A DNA stretch of 64,000 nt from Rubrivirga sp. SAORIC476 (GTDB lineage: Bacteria; Bacteroidota; Rhodothermia; Rhodothermales; Rubricoccaceae): the NCBI RefSeq assembly GCF_002283555.1, contig NZ_MVOI01000003.1, positions 1,042,798-1,106,797 of the forward strand, in the 5' to 3' direction. The notes beneath the pieces are model-generated. The model ran no database searches, had not been told where the DNA came from, and worked only from the letters and a program-made list of their open reading frames with translations. This document shows, in pieces, positions 8,281 through 16,603 of this stretch; position 1 is the first letter of the stretch; each line of letters opens with the position of its first letter. Both the position numbers and the translations under genes were made by a program.

Positions 8281-9249
8281 TTGGCTGAGATCTCCGCCCC
8301 CATCGACCACACCCTGACCGTCAGCGGTGCCGAGCCGCTCATGCTGTTCGGCTTCAACGACGTCTACCTGCGCCGCATCGAGTCGGCGTTCACGGACACC
8401 CGCATCGTCGCCCGCGGCGACCAGCTCAAGCTCCGCGGCCCGGCCGACCAGATCGCCCGCATCGAGCGCGTGATCGGCGAGCTGATCGTGATCCTGAACC
8501 GGAATGGCAACCTGACCGAGAACGACGTCGACACGGTGCTCGACCTCGCGCGGGTGGGGACGGGCCTCCAGCGCTCGGGCGGGCAGGACGCGATCCTGTT
8601 CACCCCCTTCGGCGGCACCATCCAGGCCAAGACGCCCGGCCAAGCCCGCCTCGTGGAGGCCGCGCGCCAGTCCGACATCGTGTTCGCGGTCGGCCCGGCG
8701 GGCACGGGCAAGACTTACACGGCCGTCGCGCTGGCCGTGAGCGCGCTCAAGAGCCGGCAGGTCAAGAAGATCGTCCTGGCCCGGCCTGCCGTCGAGGCGG
8801 GCGAGAGCCTCGGCTTCCTGCCCGGCGGCCTCCGCGACAAGGTGGACCCGTACCTGCGCCCGCTCTACGACGCGCTCGACGACATGATCGAGCGCGACAA
8901 GCTGCCCAGCTACCTCGAGCGCAACATCATCGAGATCGTGCCGCTGGCCTACATGCGCGGGCGGACGCTCAACACGTCGTTCGTCATCCTCGACGAGGCC
9001 CAGAACGCCACCACGGGCCAGATGAAGATGTTCCTGACGCGCCTCGGCGCGGGCTCTCGCGCCATCGTCACCGGCGACGCGTCACAGACCGACCTGCCGT
9101 CGCGGACGCAGTCCGGCCTCGTCCGCGCGCGAGAGATCCTCGACGGCGTCGACGGCATCTCGTTCATCGACTTCGGCAAGGAAGACGTGGTGCGCCACAA
9201 GCTGGTCAAGGACATCATCGCGGCCTACGAGCGGGCCGGGGACGAGTGA
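8281..9249 (+). CDS. phoH: PhoH family P-loop ATPase
   Basis: PhoH/PhoL-type cytoplasmic ATPase; the family is linked to RNA metabolism, and its neighbour in many genomes is ybeY, which is absent here. I chose a TTG start at 8281 (MAEISAPIDHTLTVSG, 322 residues). An earlier TTG at 8254 overlaps the putative -7 element and adds only nine unlikely residues. The N-terminal RNA-binding-like domain is followed by Walker A (VGPAGTGKTYTA), ARPAVEAGESLGFLPG, and Walker B (FVILDEAQNATTGQMKM), then the GDASQTDLP sensor segment. All nucleotide-binding residues are intact. The next gene on the strand starts 90 bp downstream. Confidence 0.94.
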   Translation: MAEISAPIDHTLTVSGAEPLMLFGFNDVYLRRIESAFTDTRIVARGDQLKLRGPADQIARIERVIGELIVILNRNGNLTENDVDTVLDLARVGTGLQRSGGQDAILFTPFGGTIQAKTPGQARLVEAARQSDIVFAVGPAGTGKTYTAVALAVSALKSRQVKKIVLARPAVEAGESLGFLPGGLRDKVDPYLRPLYDALDDMIERDKLPSYLERNIIEIVPLAYMRGRTLNTSFVILDEAQNATTGQMKMFLTRLGAGSRAIVTGDASQTDLPSRTQSGLVRAREILDGVDGISFIDFGKEDVVRHKLVKDIIAAYERAGDE

Positions 9250-9339
9250 AGAGTGACGGGGTACGGGGGCTGGGCTCGGTGTCGCGGGACCTTCGCCCCC
9301 CTCCAGGTCCTTCACTCTCCACTCCTCACCCCTGACCCG

Positions 9340-10131
9340 TTGACCTACGGCGACCTCGACATCCACGCGCTGCCCGAAGGGCGCTTCACGGTCGGGCTGG
9401 ACAAGCGTTTCGTGCCGCACGCCGAGGGCGACCCGGCGCGGCCGGGGACGCTGTTCATCTCCGTGACCCCGTTTCTCGTACGCACGCCCGAGGCGACGCT
9501 CCTGATCGACACCGGGCTCGGGTCGTGGGCGGAGGGGCGCGGGACGGAGTTCCTGCTGGAGGGCCTCGCCCGCCTCGGCGTCGCGCCGGAGGGCGTCGAC
9601 CGGGTGCTCCTGTCGCACCTGCACTTCGACCACTCCGGCGGCGCGATCACGCCCGTCGGGCCGGACGCCTGGCAGCCGACCTTCCCCGCGGCCGATTACG
9701 TCGTCCAGCGCGCCGAGCTGACGGCGGACGGCTACGCGGGCGAGTCGGCGCGGGCACGCGACCTCGTGGCCGAGACGCTGGACCGCGAGGGCCAGCTGGT
9801 GCTGGTCGACGGCGACACCGAGGTGGGGCGGGTCGGGCTGGAGGTGACGGGCGGCCACACGGGAGCGCACCAGCTCCTGCGGATCCACTCGGGCGACCTC
9901 CAGGCCGTCTTCGCGGGGGACGTGCTGGGCACGCCGGGTGCGGTCACGCGACGCTACCAGGCCAAGTACGACATCGACGGCGCGGCGTCGCAGGCCTGGC
10001 GCGACCGCCTCGTGGCCGAGGCCGCCGAGGCGGGCCACTTGCTGCTGTTCTACCACTCGACTGCCCAGCCCGCCGCGTTCGTCGCCGTCAACGGGCGCGG
10101 GGTACGCGAGGTGGAGCCCGTCGCGTTGTAG
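9340..10131 (+). CDS. MBL-fold metallo-hydrolase
   Basis: Metallo-beta-lactamase-fold hydrolase. The metal-binding signature is complete: HLHFDHSGG (HxHxDH), a downstream His in TGGHTGAHQ, and the Asp in VFAGDVLG. The architecture resembles lactonase or quorum-quenching type enzymes, but the substrate is unknown. I chose the TTG at 9340 (MTYGDLDIHALPEG, 263 residues), because the frame continues upstream to 9253 through sequence with no family similarity. The product has no signal peptide, so it should be cytosolic. It sits 90 bp after phoH and could be read through from it. Confidence 0.85.
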   Translation: MTYGDLDIHALPEGRFTVGLDKRFVPHAEGDPARPGTLFISVTPFLVRTPEATLLIDTGLGSWAEGRGTEFLLEGLARLGVAPEGVDRVLLSHLHFDHSGGAITPVGPDAWQPTFPAADYVVQRAELTADGYAGESARARDLVAETLDREGQLVLVDGDTEVGRVGLEVTGGHTGAHQLLRIHSGDLQAVFAGDVLGTPGAVTRRYQAKYDIDGAASQAWRDRLVAEAAEAGHLLLFYHSTAQPAAFVAVNGRGVREVEPVAL

Positions 10132-10167
10132 ACGCCGAAGGGCCTCTCCGTCGACGAACGGGGTCCC

Positions 10168-10175
10168 TACCTTTC
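10168..10175 (+). promoter_or_regulatory. Putative -7 element of lipoprotein gene
   Basis: TACCTTTC matches seven of eight positions of TAnnTTTG and lies 22 bp before the ATG at 10197, leaving room for a short leader. No clear -33 partner is visible. Confidence 0.35.
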
Positions 10176-10196
10176 CGCCTCTCCTTCGGCCTCACC

Positions 10197-10643
10197 ATGC
10201 GCACGCTCCTCGTCGCCGCCCTCCTTCTCGCTGTCGCTGGCTGCGACTCCACCCCGACCGGAGGTCAGCCCGACCCGGACCCCGAGTACGTCGGCGTGCT
10301 GGTCACCTACCGGCTGACGCTCGTCGGCAGCTCCTTCAGCGTCGGCATCACCTACACCGACGAAGAAGGCGACACCGTGACGGACGTGACCGACTTCAGC
10401 CGCCAGCAGACCTACACCCAGGAGGTGCTCCTGCCGCCGGGCACGTCGGGCACCTTCTCGCTTTCGGGGACGGGCATCGTCAACGCGGGCAGCCTCACCG
10501 CCAGCATCACCGCGACGCGCGTGGACACCGACGTGGAGGTGCGGTCGGCCACGGAGACGGCCTCCACCAGTTCGTCGGGGGAGGAAGCGACCGTGAGCGC
10601 TTCGATCACCGTGGCCCCGGTGGAGGTGCCCGCGCCGCTCTAG
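10197..10643 (+). CDS. Small lipoprotein
   Basis: Predicted lipoprotein of 148 residues with no recognised family. A short type II signal peptide ends at the lipobox LAVAGC (Cys about 16), followed by DSTPTGGQPDPDPE, a Pro/Asp-rich linker. The rest is Thr/Ser/Val-rich with beta-sandwich-like strands. The final codons overlap the convergent Nudix gene by 4 bp. It is probably lipid-anchored in the outer membrane. It shares a Cys-Asp start with three other lipoproteins in this window. Confidence 0.75.
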   Translation: MRTLLVAALLLAVAGCDSTPTGGQPDPDPEYVGVLVTYRLTLVGSSFSVGITYTDEEGDTVTDVTDFSRQQTYTQEVLLPPGTSGTFSLSGTGIVNAGSLTASITATRVDTDVEVRSATETASTSSSGEEATVSASITVAPVEVPAPL

Positions 10644-11272
10644 CTGCGGGCGAGGGCAGCGAACTCGGCCAGCATCATAGCAGTCGCGCCCCAGACCTCG
10701 CGTCCGGCGAGGTCGAAGTACGGCACGTCGAAGCGACCGAGCGGCGCCTCGCGCATGGAGCGCCCGCGCCGGGCGGGGTCCAGCACGTCGGCCACGGGCA
10801 CGTCGAGGACCGCCGCCACTTCCGTCTCCTGCGCCACGAACGGCGGCCGCTCGGGCGTGCTGGCGACGATGGGCCAGACCGAGAACCGCGACGGGGGGAT
10901 GTAGATCGGTGTCAGTCTTCCGATGAGCGAGACCGCCTCGGGCGCGACGCCGACTTCCTCGAACGCTTCCCGGCGGGCGGCCTCCTCGGGGCTCTCCTCC
11001 GCCTCCAGCCGCCCCCCCGGCAGCGACACCTGCCCGGCGTGGTCGCGGAGGCCGGCATGGCGGACCGTCAGCACGAAGTGGGCCTCGGCGTCCGTGTCGG
11101 GATAGAGGAGGATGAGGGTGGCCGCCGGGCGCCCCTCGTTGCGCTCGATAGACAGGGTCTCCTCGGTCGCCCGCGCCGGGAACGGCGCCATCTCGGCGTG
11201 CGCCGCGTGGCCGGGCAGCGGGTGGCGAAGGCGGTCGGTGAGGGTGGCGACGAGCGCGTCGAGGTGAGGCAT
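10640..11272 (-). CDS. Nudix hydrolase, CoA pyrophosphatase type
   Basis: Nudix hydrolase of 210 residues. The catalytic Nudix box is complete (GGRLEAEESPEEAARREAF continuing to EEVGV, GX5EX7REUXEEXGU). Just before it, VRHAGLRDHAGQVSLPGG matches the extra signature of the CoA-diphosphatase subfamily (LRxHxGQVxxPGG). The likely reaction is cleavage of CoA or acyl-CoA to 3',5'-ADP and 4'-phosphopantetheine, a housekeeping role. The gene is convergent with the lipoprotein upstream and overlaps it by 4 bp. It lies 37 bp before, and on the same strand as, the secreted-protein gene ending at 11310. Confidence 0.9.
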   Translation of the reverse strand: MPHLDALVATLTDRLRHPLPGHAAHAEMAPFPARATEETLSIERNEGRPAATLILLYPDTDAEAHFVLTVRHAGLRDHAGQVSLPGGRLEAEESPEEAARREAFEEVGVAPEAVSLIGRLTPIYIPPSRFSVWPIVASTPERPPFVAQETEVAAVLDVPVADVLDPARRGRSMREAPLGRFDVPYFDLAGREVWGATAMMLAEFAALARS

Positions 11273-11309
11273 GCCGCCGGAACGCGCCCGCCCGGTCGGG
11301 GCTCCCCCG

Positions 11310-12338
11310 CTACAGCGTCTCGGGCGCGATCCAGTACAGCTGCGTGGCCGTGCGGAGGTTCTGGCCCGTCATGCGCCGGGGCGTCAGGAAAAGCGGCCGC
11401 GACTCGATGGCGACGTCGCTCCGGTCGTGGGGCACGAACCCGTTCTCGGCTCCCTGCGCCGTAAAGGTGCGGACCACCCCGTCCCCCTCGGTCAGGATGA
11501 CGATCTCATAAGCACCCGGCGTGACATCCTGTGCCGTCCAGTTCGGCGTGTTGACCCGGATGCCCCGGAATGTGCCATCGCGGCCTTCCGCCGAGCGCAG
11601 GCGATACTCGACCCGCACCCAGCTCTGGCCTGACCCGTTCGGGTAGCCGGTCCCGTAGGCGACCTCCTGACCATCGCGACGGATCGACACCACGGTGCCC
11701 TCGTCCCCGCCCGGCTCGTCTCGGCGCATCCAGGCGTTAAAGGTCATGATGTACTCGGGCCGCTCGATCTCATGCTGGAAGTAGGCATGGGTCCGCCAGG
11801 GTCCGTCGAGCCGCATCGCCGTCCGCGTGTCGAACGGGTCGTCGCCGCCGTCGACGGTCGCGGTGAAGGGCAACCGGGCGATGGTCTGGCCCTCAAACTC
11901 CACATCCAGCGTGTACGCACCGGCCCCCTCGAAGGAAAACGGCGGGCTCTGGGTGTCGACCTCCACGATGTTGGGCGTCCCGGTCGGCCCGGCCCCGCGC
12001 ATCTCTGAGGTCCCGACGACCCGGCCGGCCTCGTTCCGAACGACATAGCGCCCATCTGTCTCGTACTGGTCGTAGTCCGAAGGCGGGAAAAGCAGGAAGT
12101 AGTCCGCGGGGGAGCCGAAGTGGAAGGACCCCTGCTCAGGCCAAAACTGGGTGTCGAGGAGCGTACCGAAGTCGAAGGCAGGCGCGGGACCGTCCGACGG
12201 ACGAGGGGCGGACTCGCCTCCCTGTCCGGTCACGGCGCGGCGGGCGCGATCGACGAGGCCGCCCAGTTGCGCGTCGGCCTCAGGCGCGGAGGCGACGAGG
12301 ACGACGGTGAGAAGAGCGAGGCGGAGCAGGGAGCGCAT
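11310..12338 (-). CDS. Exported protein of unknown function
   Basis: Unrecognised 342-residue protein with a clear signal peptide (MRSLLRLALLTVVLVASAPEADAQ). The mature part is rich in aromatic residues and looks like beta-sandwich domains: YFLLFPPSDYDQYETDGRYVV (split over about residues 81-101), AYTLDVEFEGQTIARLPF, and a C-terminal GAYEIVILTEGDGVVR. No catalytic motif and no C-terminal sorting domain is evident. The Nudix gene follows it by 37 bp, a possible co-transcript. Periplasm or cell surface is the likely location. Confidence 0.75.
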   Translation of the reverse strand: MRSLLRLALLTVVLVASAPEADAQLGGLVDRARRAVTGQGGESAPRPSDGPAPAFDFGTLLDTQFWPEQGSFHFGSPADYFLLFPPSDYDQYETDGRYVVRNEAGRVVGTSEMRGAGPTGTPNIVEVDTQSPPFSFEGAGAYTLDVEFEGQTIARLPFTATVDGGDDPFDTRTAMRLDGPWRTHAYFQHEIERPEYIMTFNAWMRRDEPGGDEGTVVSIRRDGQEVAYGTGYPNGSGQSWVRVEYRLRSAEGRDGTFRGIRVNTPNWTAQDVTPGAYEIVILTEGDGVVRTFTAQGAENGFVPHDRSDVAIESRPLFLTPRRMTGQNLRTATQLYWIAPETL

Positions 12339-12566
12339 GGCGGACGGTGGGAAGGGAGGTCGTCATTCCCTTCGCAGCGATCGCCGCGCGGGGGTCACCG
12401 AGCGTCTGCACCATCGGAGGCCCCTCCGTGCTGCGTCGTGCCGGCGGCTCGGGGGGGAGGAATGAACCAGTCGACGGAGTACCCAGCATCCCTTCGAAGG
12501 ATGAACGACTCTCTTTCGCCGCGCATGATGTCTGGCCATGTTGGCGGCTCACTTCTTCCACGCCTC
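12339..12566. other. Divergent intergenic region
   Basis: This 228 bp region separates the starts of two divergent exported-protein genes and must contain both promoters. It includes purine-rich runs and in-frame ATG codons ahead of the lipoprotein, but I find no gene or convincing hairpin in it. Confidence 0.4.
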
Positions 12567-13007
12567 ATGACTCGTCTCCCTCTCTCCCTTCTGGCCGCTG
12601 CGGCGTGCTTCCTCTCTCTCGGCGCCTGCGACTCGGCTCCCGATTCTGCCGACGTCGCCGTGATGGCCTCCGCCAACCCGAGCGGCTGCACGACGGCCCC
12701 GACCGTCACCACCAGCGTCAACGGCAGCGGCTACATCGTCGTGACGGCCACCGGTCCCAGCATCGCGTCGCTGCAGGTCTTCTCGGACGGGGCCAGCACG
12801 GGCTCCCTGTTCGACCAGAGCTTCAAGTCCGTCTCGGGCACGTCGGCGAGTTGGACGACGTCGTTCAAGGCCTGGACCGGCACCGGGACCCGCTCCTTCC
12901 GGACGTTCGGGGCCTACTCGATCTGCGAGGGCCACGTCAACATCTCGCCCGTGGGCACGAAGACGAACGTCGCCTACGACTCGTCGGGCCCGGGTGGTGG
13001 CGCCTGA
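12567..13007 (+). CDS. Small lipoprotein
   Basis: Predicted lipoprotein of 146 residues with no recognised family. The signal peptide MTRLPLSLLAAAACFLSLGAC ends in a lipobox with Cys at about 21, followed by Asp. The mature region is Ser/Thr/Gly-rich (VTTSVNGSGYIVVTATGPS, GTSASWTTSFKAWTGTGTRS) with two further cysteines near CTTAP and ICEGH that could form a disulfide. The frame is open further upstream, but only this ATG gives a sensible signal. The composition suggests a small surface beta-sandwich. A weak hairpin follows the gene. Confidence 0.7.
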   Translation: MTRLPLSLLAAAACFLSLGACDSAPDSADVAVMASANPSGCTTAPTVTTSVNGSGYIVVTATGPSIASLQVFSDGASTGSLFDQSFKSVSGTSASWTTSFKAWTGTGTRSFRTFGAYSICEGHVNISPVGTKTNVAYDSSGPGGGA

Positions 13008-13056
13008 ACCACGGCGGCCACGTCCCTGACGCGGCCTTCGGCCTTTCCTGACGCGT

Positions 13057-13083
13057 CGCCTCTCGGTCCAGACCCGAGGGGCG
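13057..13083. terminator. Possible hairpin terminator
   Basis: A 10 bp stem (CGCCTCTCGG/CCGAGGGGCG, one G-U pair) with a 7-base loop lies between the lipoprotein stop and the convergent SDR stop. It has no U-tract. Confidence 0.3.
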
Positions 13084-13116
13084 GCGCGCCCTTGATGTCG
13101 CCCGAGGCGGCGCGAC

Positions 13117-13896
13117 CTAGAGCCCCTCCGCCGCCTCCCCGCGCGCGATCATCGTGTAGCCCGACTGGACGCGCGGCGTCAGCAGCAGCTCCTGGACGTT
13201 GACATGCTCCGGTGCATGGGCGCAGTAGACGACCGCGTCAGCCACGTCCTCGGCCGTGAGCGCGTTCGTGTCGGCGTAGACGGCGTCGGCCCGTTCCTGA
13301 TCACCGTCGAATCGGACGAGCGAGAAGTCCGTCTCGACGATGCCGGGCGACACCGTCGTGGCGCGGACGGGCGTCCCGTGGAGGTCGACCTTGAGGCCGT
13401 TGGTGAGTGCCAGCACGGCGGCCTTCGTGGCGCAGTACACCACGCCGCCGGGATAGACGGTGTGCGCGGCCGTGGAGCCGAGCGTGATGACGTGCCCGCG
13501 CCCTCGCGCCAGCATCCCCGGCACGACCGCCCGGAATCCGTTCACGACGCCCTTCACGTTGACGTCCACCTGCAGGTCCACGTCTTCGACGGAGGCCTTC
13601 CAGACCGGGTCGAGGCCCTTCGAAAGCCCTGCGTTGAGGACGGCCACGTCCACCTCGGCCCAGTCGGCGGGCAGGTCGGCGAGTGCGGCGAGGTGGGCCT
13701 GCGCGTCGGTGACGTCGAGTGGGACGGCGAGGGCCGTGCCCGCCCCGAGCGATCCGTTCAGGTCGTCGGTGAGGATGCGGAGGGCGTCGGCGGAGCGAGC
13801 GGCGAGGATCACGCGGTCGCCCTGGGCGGCGAAGGCGCGGGCACACGCGGCGCCGATGCCCGTCGAGGCGCCGGTGATAAAGACGGTCAGAGACAC
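13117..13896 (-). CDS. Short-chain dehydrogenase (SDR, YdfG-like)
   Basis: Classical SDR oxidoreductase of 259 residues. It has the cofactor motif TGASTGIGAACARAF near the N-terminus, NAG in VAVLNAGLS, the catalytic Ser in TLGSTAAHTV and YCATK (YxxxK). The Arg in ILAARS after the second strand suggests NADP(H), as in YdfG-type 3-hydroxy-acid or serine dehydrogenases. I chose the GTG at 13896 (VSLTVFITGAS). An ATG at 13923 would add nine residues and is an alternative. It is divergent from a lipoprotein gene across about 320 bp, and its substrate is not deducible. Confidence 0.88.
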   Translation of the reverse strand: MSLTVFITGASTGIGAACARAFAAQGDRVILAARSADALRILTDDLNGSLGAGTALAVPLDVTDAQAHLAALADLPADWAEVDVAVLNAGLSKGLDPVWKASVEDVDLQVDVNVKGVVNGFRAVVPGMLARGRGHVITLGSTAAHTVYPGGVVYCATKAAVLALTNGLKVDLHGTPVRATTVSPGIVETDFSLVRFDGDQERADAVYADTNALTAEDVADAVVYCAHAPEHVNVQELLLTPRVQSGYTMIARGEAAEGL

Positions 13897-14216
13897 GAGC
13901 AGAGTACCGGAGAGGGGCCGCATGTACCGTCGCCCCGCGTTCTTCGATCCCGTGGCCCCGTCCCGACAGTGGGAGAGACGCGCCTGTCCCCGGGAGACCT
14001 GCCCTCGGTTGCCAGGAAGCGCTATGGCGCACTGAGCCATGTCCATTCCGACCGGGACCTCCAGTGCATGCCTTCCTCGACATCGGTATCCGCGGACTAT
14101 ATCGAGACCCTTACCCGCAGATATCATCTAACCGTCACCCCCTCCTTTACAACGACACCAAACACCCCTACACACCCTCAGGGATCACCCCAGACCACCT
14201 CCTCTCCACCCCTCTC
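13897..14216. other. Intergenic region, lower GC
   Basis: This 320 bp spacer between divergent genes holds no credible coding region. The part from about 14075 to 14200 is visibly AT-richer than its surroundings, with TATATC, GATATCATCTAA and TTTACAAC-like words, as expected for a promoter or long leader of the lipoprotein gene at 14217. No clear repeat or riboswitch is seen. Confidence 0.4.
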
Positions 14217-14726
14217 ATGAGACGTCTTCTCTTCTCTCTCGCACTTATCCTCGGACTCGTCGGCTGTGATTCAGTCATCGACTCGCCCGGACTGTCGTCC
14301 ACCTCGGACGCCCCTGTCACGGCCAACGCTGAAGACTGCGGTCCATTCGGTTGCGAGGAGCCCCCGGCTTCGTGTCCGGCGCCGCCGCGCCCCTACCACG
14401 ACTGGTCGTACGTCGGCAGCAACAAGGCGCTCAACGCCTACCTCGACAACCGCACCCTCGACAAGAGCGCCGGCAACTCCTATCGGCTCCAGCACGATGC
14501 CTACGGATCGGGGTCGTACACAACCCTCTGGGGCGAGTTCAACACGCTCCACCCCACCAACCCGATCTACTACGTCAAGACCGTCACGCAGTATGGGTCT
14601 CCGTACCCATCCAACGGGGGCTACCTGCGGGTGAAGCGGACCTGTCCCAACGGGGCGGTGTCGTACTCCCCGGCGCGCTACGCAAGCAGCTCTGCCAGCT
14701 TCCAGCAGTCCTGGCACCACCCGTAG
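14217..14726 (+). CDS. Small lipoprotein
   Basis: Unrecognised lipoprotein of 169 residues. The signal peptide MRRLLFSLALILGLVGC ends at a lipobox Cys (17) followed by Asp-Ser. Six more cysteines lie after it, in AEDCGPFGCEEPPASC and KRTCPNG. The mature part is rich in Tyr, Asn and Ser (NKALNAYLDNRTLDKSAGN, TNPIYYVKTVTQYG). The frame is open upstream to 14064, but those residues precede any signal. A GC hairpin follows 26 bp after the stop, so the gene is probably monocistronic. Confidence 0.75.
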   Translation: MRRLLFSLALILGLVGCDSVIDSPGLSSTSDAPVTANAEDCGPFGCEEPPASCPAPPRPYHDWSYVGSNKALNAYLDNRTLDKSAGNSYRLQHDAYGSGSYTTLWGEFNTLHPTNPIYYVKTVTQYGSPYPSNGGYLRVKRTCPNGAVSYSPARYASSSASFQQSWHHP

Positions 14727-14752
14727 GCCAGAGTCCCCCCTCTGCTTACAAG

Positions 14753-14780
14753 CGCCCGGTCGAGTTGTCGGCCGGGCGCC
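14753..14780 (+). terminator. Hairpin terminator
   Basis: Stem GCGCCCGGTC/GGCCGGGCGC (10 bp, one G-U) with an 8-base loop lies 26 bp after the lipoprotein stop. It is followed by GTGCGTTTGG, not a strong U-tract. Confidence 0.5.
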
Positions 14781-15001
14781 GTGCGTTTGGAAGGCTGCGT
14801 CCATTTCGTGCCTGCCCTGGGGCAGGCCGCTGAGAGTCACCGGGCCGCCTGGGTAGGCGAACGCCACGCCGGAGACATCGGTGAGGGAGACAGTCAGGGT
14901 CGTGGCGGACGAAGAGAACGGCAGCCTCTCCGGCTCCCCGCCTGCGTGACCCTGCGCACGCGGGCCTCACGAAGGGAGGGGCACGACATCCCCCCTGACC
15001 C

Positions 15002-15598
15002 ATGATGTACCGTCCGGCCACGCTCGTGGTCGCCAGCCTGGTCGCCCTCGCGGGCCTCGTCGCTGCAACGCCCACCCCGGACGCCCCGCGCTCCGCCACC
15101 CACACCGTCGAGATCACCTACGCCGAGGGGCGTGGAGACCTCCGCCGCGCCATCGTTCGAATCCGGCCCGAGACACGCACGCGGCCGGCGTGGCGTGGCG
15201 AGATCGTCCAGATCGCCTTTTACACGGGCCGCCAGTCCGGCTGGCAAGTGTTCCGCGCAGGCGCGGCGCGAGACGGCGTTTACCAGATCGAGGCCCAGCT
15301 CCCTCCCTTCGCAGCGATCCGAGCCTTCGGCGTGCGCACCAACACCGGTGGCAGCCACGTCTGGCAGTCGCCCTCCACCTACGGCGACGACGACGAGGAC
15401 ACCGGCGACGACAAGGAAGACCCTGGCACCGGCGACGGGGATGATGGAGGCGGTGACGACGACGACGACGGCGATGACGGCGGCGGCTGCACCAACATGT
15501 GCATGGAGATCATCAACCCGTGGACCTGCGAGTGCTCCGACCCCGATCCGTGGGAGGGAGAGCGTCCCGGTCAGCAGCAGGTCTCGTTCAAGATCTAA
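15002..15598 (+). CDS. Exported acidic Asp/Gly-rich protein
   Basis: Unrecognised 198-residue exported protein. It has a signal peptide ending near LAGLVAATP, a folded-looking middle (THTVEITYAEGRGDLRRAIVR, IVQIAFYTGRQSGWQVFR), then a strongly acidic tract of Asp, Glu and Gly (about residues 128-162) and a short cysteine tail, CTNMCMEIINPWTCECSD. The acidic tract could bind Ca2+ or simply act as a linker. The four closely spaced cysteines suggest a knot-like disulfide module. It is monocistronic, with a strong hairpin just after the stop. Confidence 0.7.
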   Translation: MMYRPATLVVASLVALAGLVAATPTPDAPRSATHTVEITYAEGRGDLRRAIVRIRPETRTRPAWRGEIVQIAFYTGRQSGWQVFRAGAARDGVYQIEAQLPPFAAIRAFGVRTNTGGSHVWQSPSTYGDDDEDTGDDKEDPGTGDGDDGGGDDDDDGDDGGGCTNMCMEIINPWTCECSDPDPWEGERPGQQQVSFKI

Positions 15599-15603
15599 CC
15601 TCA

Positions 15604-15633
15604 CGGTGCGGGCCCGAGGGTGGGCCCGCACCG
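15604..15633. terminator. Bidirectional hairpin terminator
   Basis: A perfect 12 bp stem (CGGTGCGGGCCC/GGGCCCGCACCG) with a 6-base loop lies between two convergent stop codons (15598 on plus, 15643 on minus) and can serve both strands. Confidence 0.6.
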
Positions 15634-15642
15634 CGAAGCGGG

Positions 15643-16494
15643 TCAGCCCGCCGCGTAGTCGTAGAACCCCTGGCCGGACTTCCGACCCAGGCGACCGGCG
15701 GCGACCATCTTGCGGAGCAGCGGGCACGGACGGTACTTGTCCTCGCCCAACTCGCGGTGGAGCACCTCCATGATGGCGAGGCACACGTCCAGGCCGATGA
15801 AGTCGGCGAGGGTGAGCGGGCCCATCGGGTGCGCCATGCCCAGCTTCATCACCGTGTCGACGGCCTCCGGGGTCGCCACGCCCTCGTGGACGCAGAAGAT
15901 GGCCTCGTTGATCATCGGCATCAGCACGCGGTTCGAGACGAACCCGGCCGCGTCGTTGACCTCGACGGGCACCTTGCCCAACCCCTCCGACAGCTCGCGG
16001 ACGGTCTCGTAGGTCGCGTCGCTCGTCGCCAGCCCGCGGACGACCTCGACGAGCTTCATCACCGGGACCGGGTTGAAGAAGTGCATCCCGATGACCTGCT
16101 CCGGGCGCTCGGTCGCCCCGGCGATCTGGGTGATCGAGATGGACGACGTGTTGGACGCCAGGATGGCGCTGTCCGGCGCGTGGTCGTCGATCTGCTCGAA
16201 GATCTTGGCCTTGAGCGTGGCGTCCTCCGTGGCCGCCTCCACCACCAAGTCCGCTTGGGCGACGCCTCGGGCGAGATCGGTCTGGGTGGCGATGCGGCCG
16301 AGCGTGGCCGCCTGGTCGTCGGCGGTGATCCGCTCCTTGGCGACCTGCCGGCCGAGGTTCTTGTCGATGGTGCCGAGCGCGGCGTCGAGGCGGGACTGGT
16401 CGAGGTCGACGAGGGTGACGGCGTGGCCGGACTGGGCGAACACGTGGGCGATGCCGTTGCCCATGGTGCCGGCGCCGATGACGGTGACGTTCAT
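15643..16494 (-). CDS. 3-hydroxyacyl-CoA (3-hydroxybutyryl-CoA) dehydrogenase
   Basis: NAD(P)-dependent dehydrogenase interconverting 3-hydroxyacyl-CoA and acetoacetyl/3-oxoacyl-CoA. It is 283 residues, the length of the monofunctional PaaH/Hbd type. The N-terminus is [16 protein letters not shown]. The catalytic His lies in [16 protein letters not shown], with the partner Glu in LVVEAATED and Asn in [11 protein letters not shown]. The C-terminal domain reads [14 protein letters not shown] and [14 protein letters not shown]. It follows the thiolase on the same strand by 109 bp, so the pair probably works together in beta-oxidation, butyrate-type metabolism or PHB precursor supply. Confidence 0.94.
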   Translation of the reverse strand: MNVTVIGAGTMGNGIAHVFAQSGHAVTLVDLDQSRLDAALGTIDKNLGRQVAKERITADDQAATLGRIATQTDLARGVAQADLVVEAATEDATLKAKIFEQIDDHAPDSAILASNTSSISITQIAGATERPEQVIGMHFFNPVPVMKLVEVVRGLATSDATYETVRELSEGLGKVPVEVNDAAGFVSNRVLMPMINEAIFCVHEGVATPEAVDTVMKLGMAHPMGPLTLADFIGLDVCLAIMEVLHRELGEDKYRPCPLLRKMVAAGRLGRKSGQGFYDYAAG

Positions 16495-16603
16495 TGCGAG
16501 AGGGATGAAAGAGGAATGAGGGCTGGAGGGATGAGCAGTCGGCTCACGAACGGGGCGGAAGGCACGGAGAGGATCAGCCGTTCCCGCCATGCCTCCCCTT
16601 CCC

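Noticed and set aside
8100-8357. N-terminal extension of dapF
   Set aside because: It would cross the phoH start on the other strand and add residues before the conserved MNGAGNDF region.
15155-15172. GTTCGAATCC, a T-loop-like word suggesting a tRNA
   Set aside because: It lies inside a well-supported exported-protein gene, the flanking bases do not pair as a T stem, and no acceptor stem or anticodon arm can be built around it.
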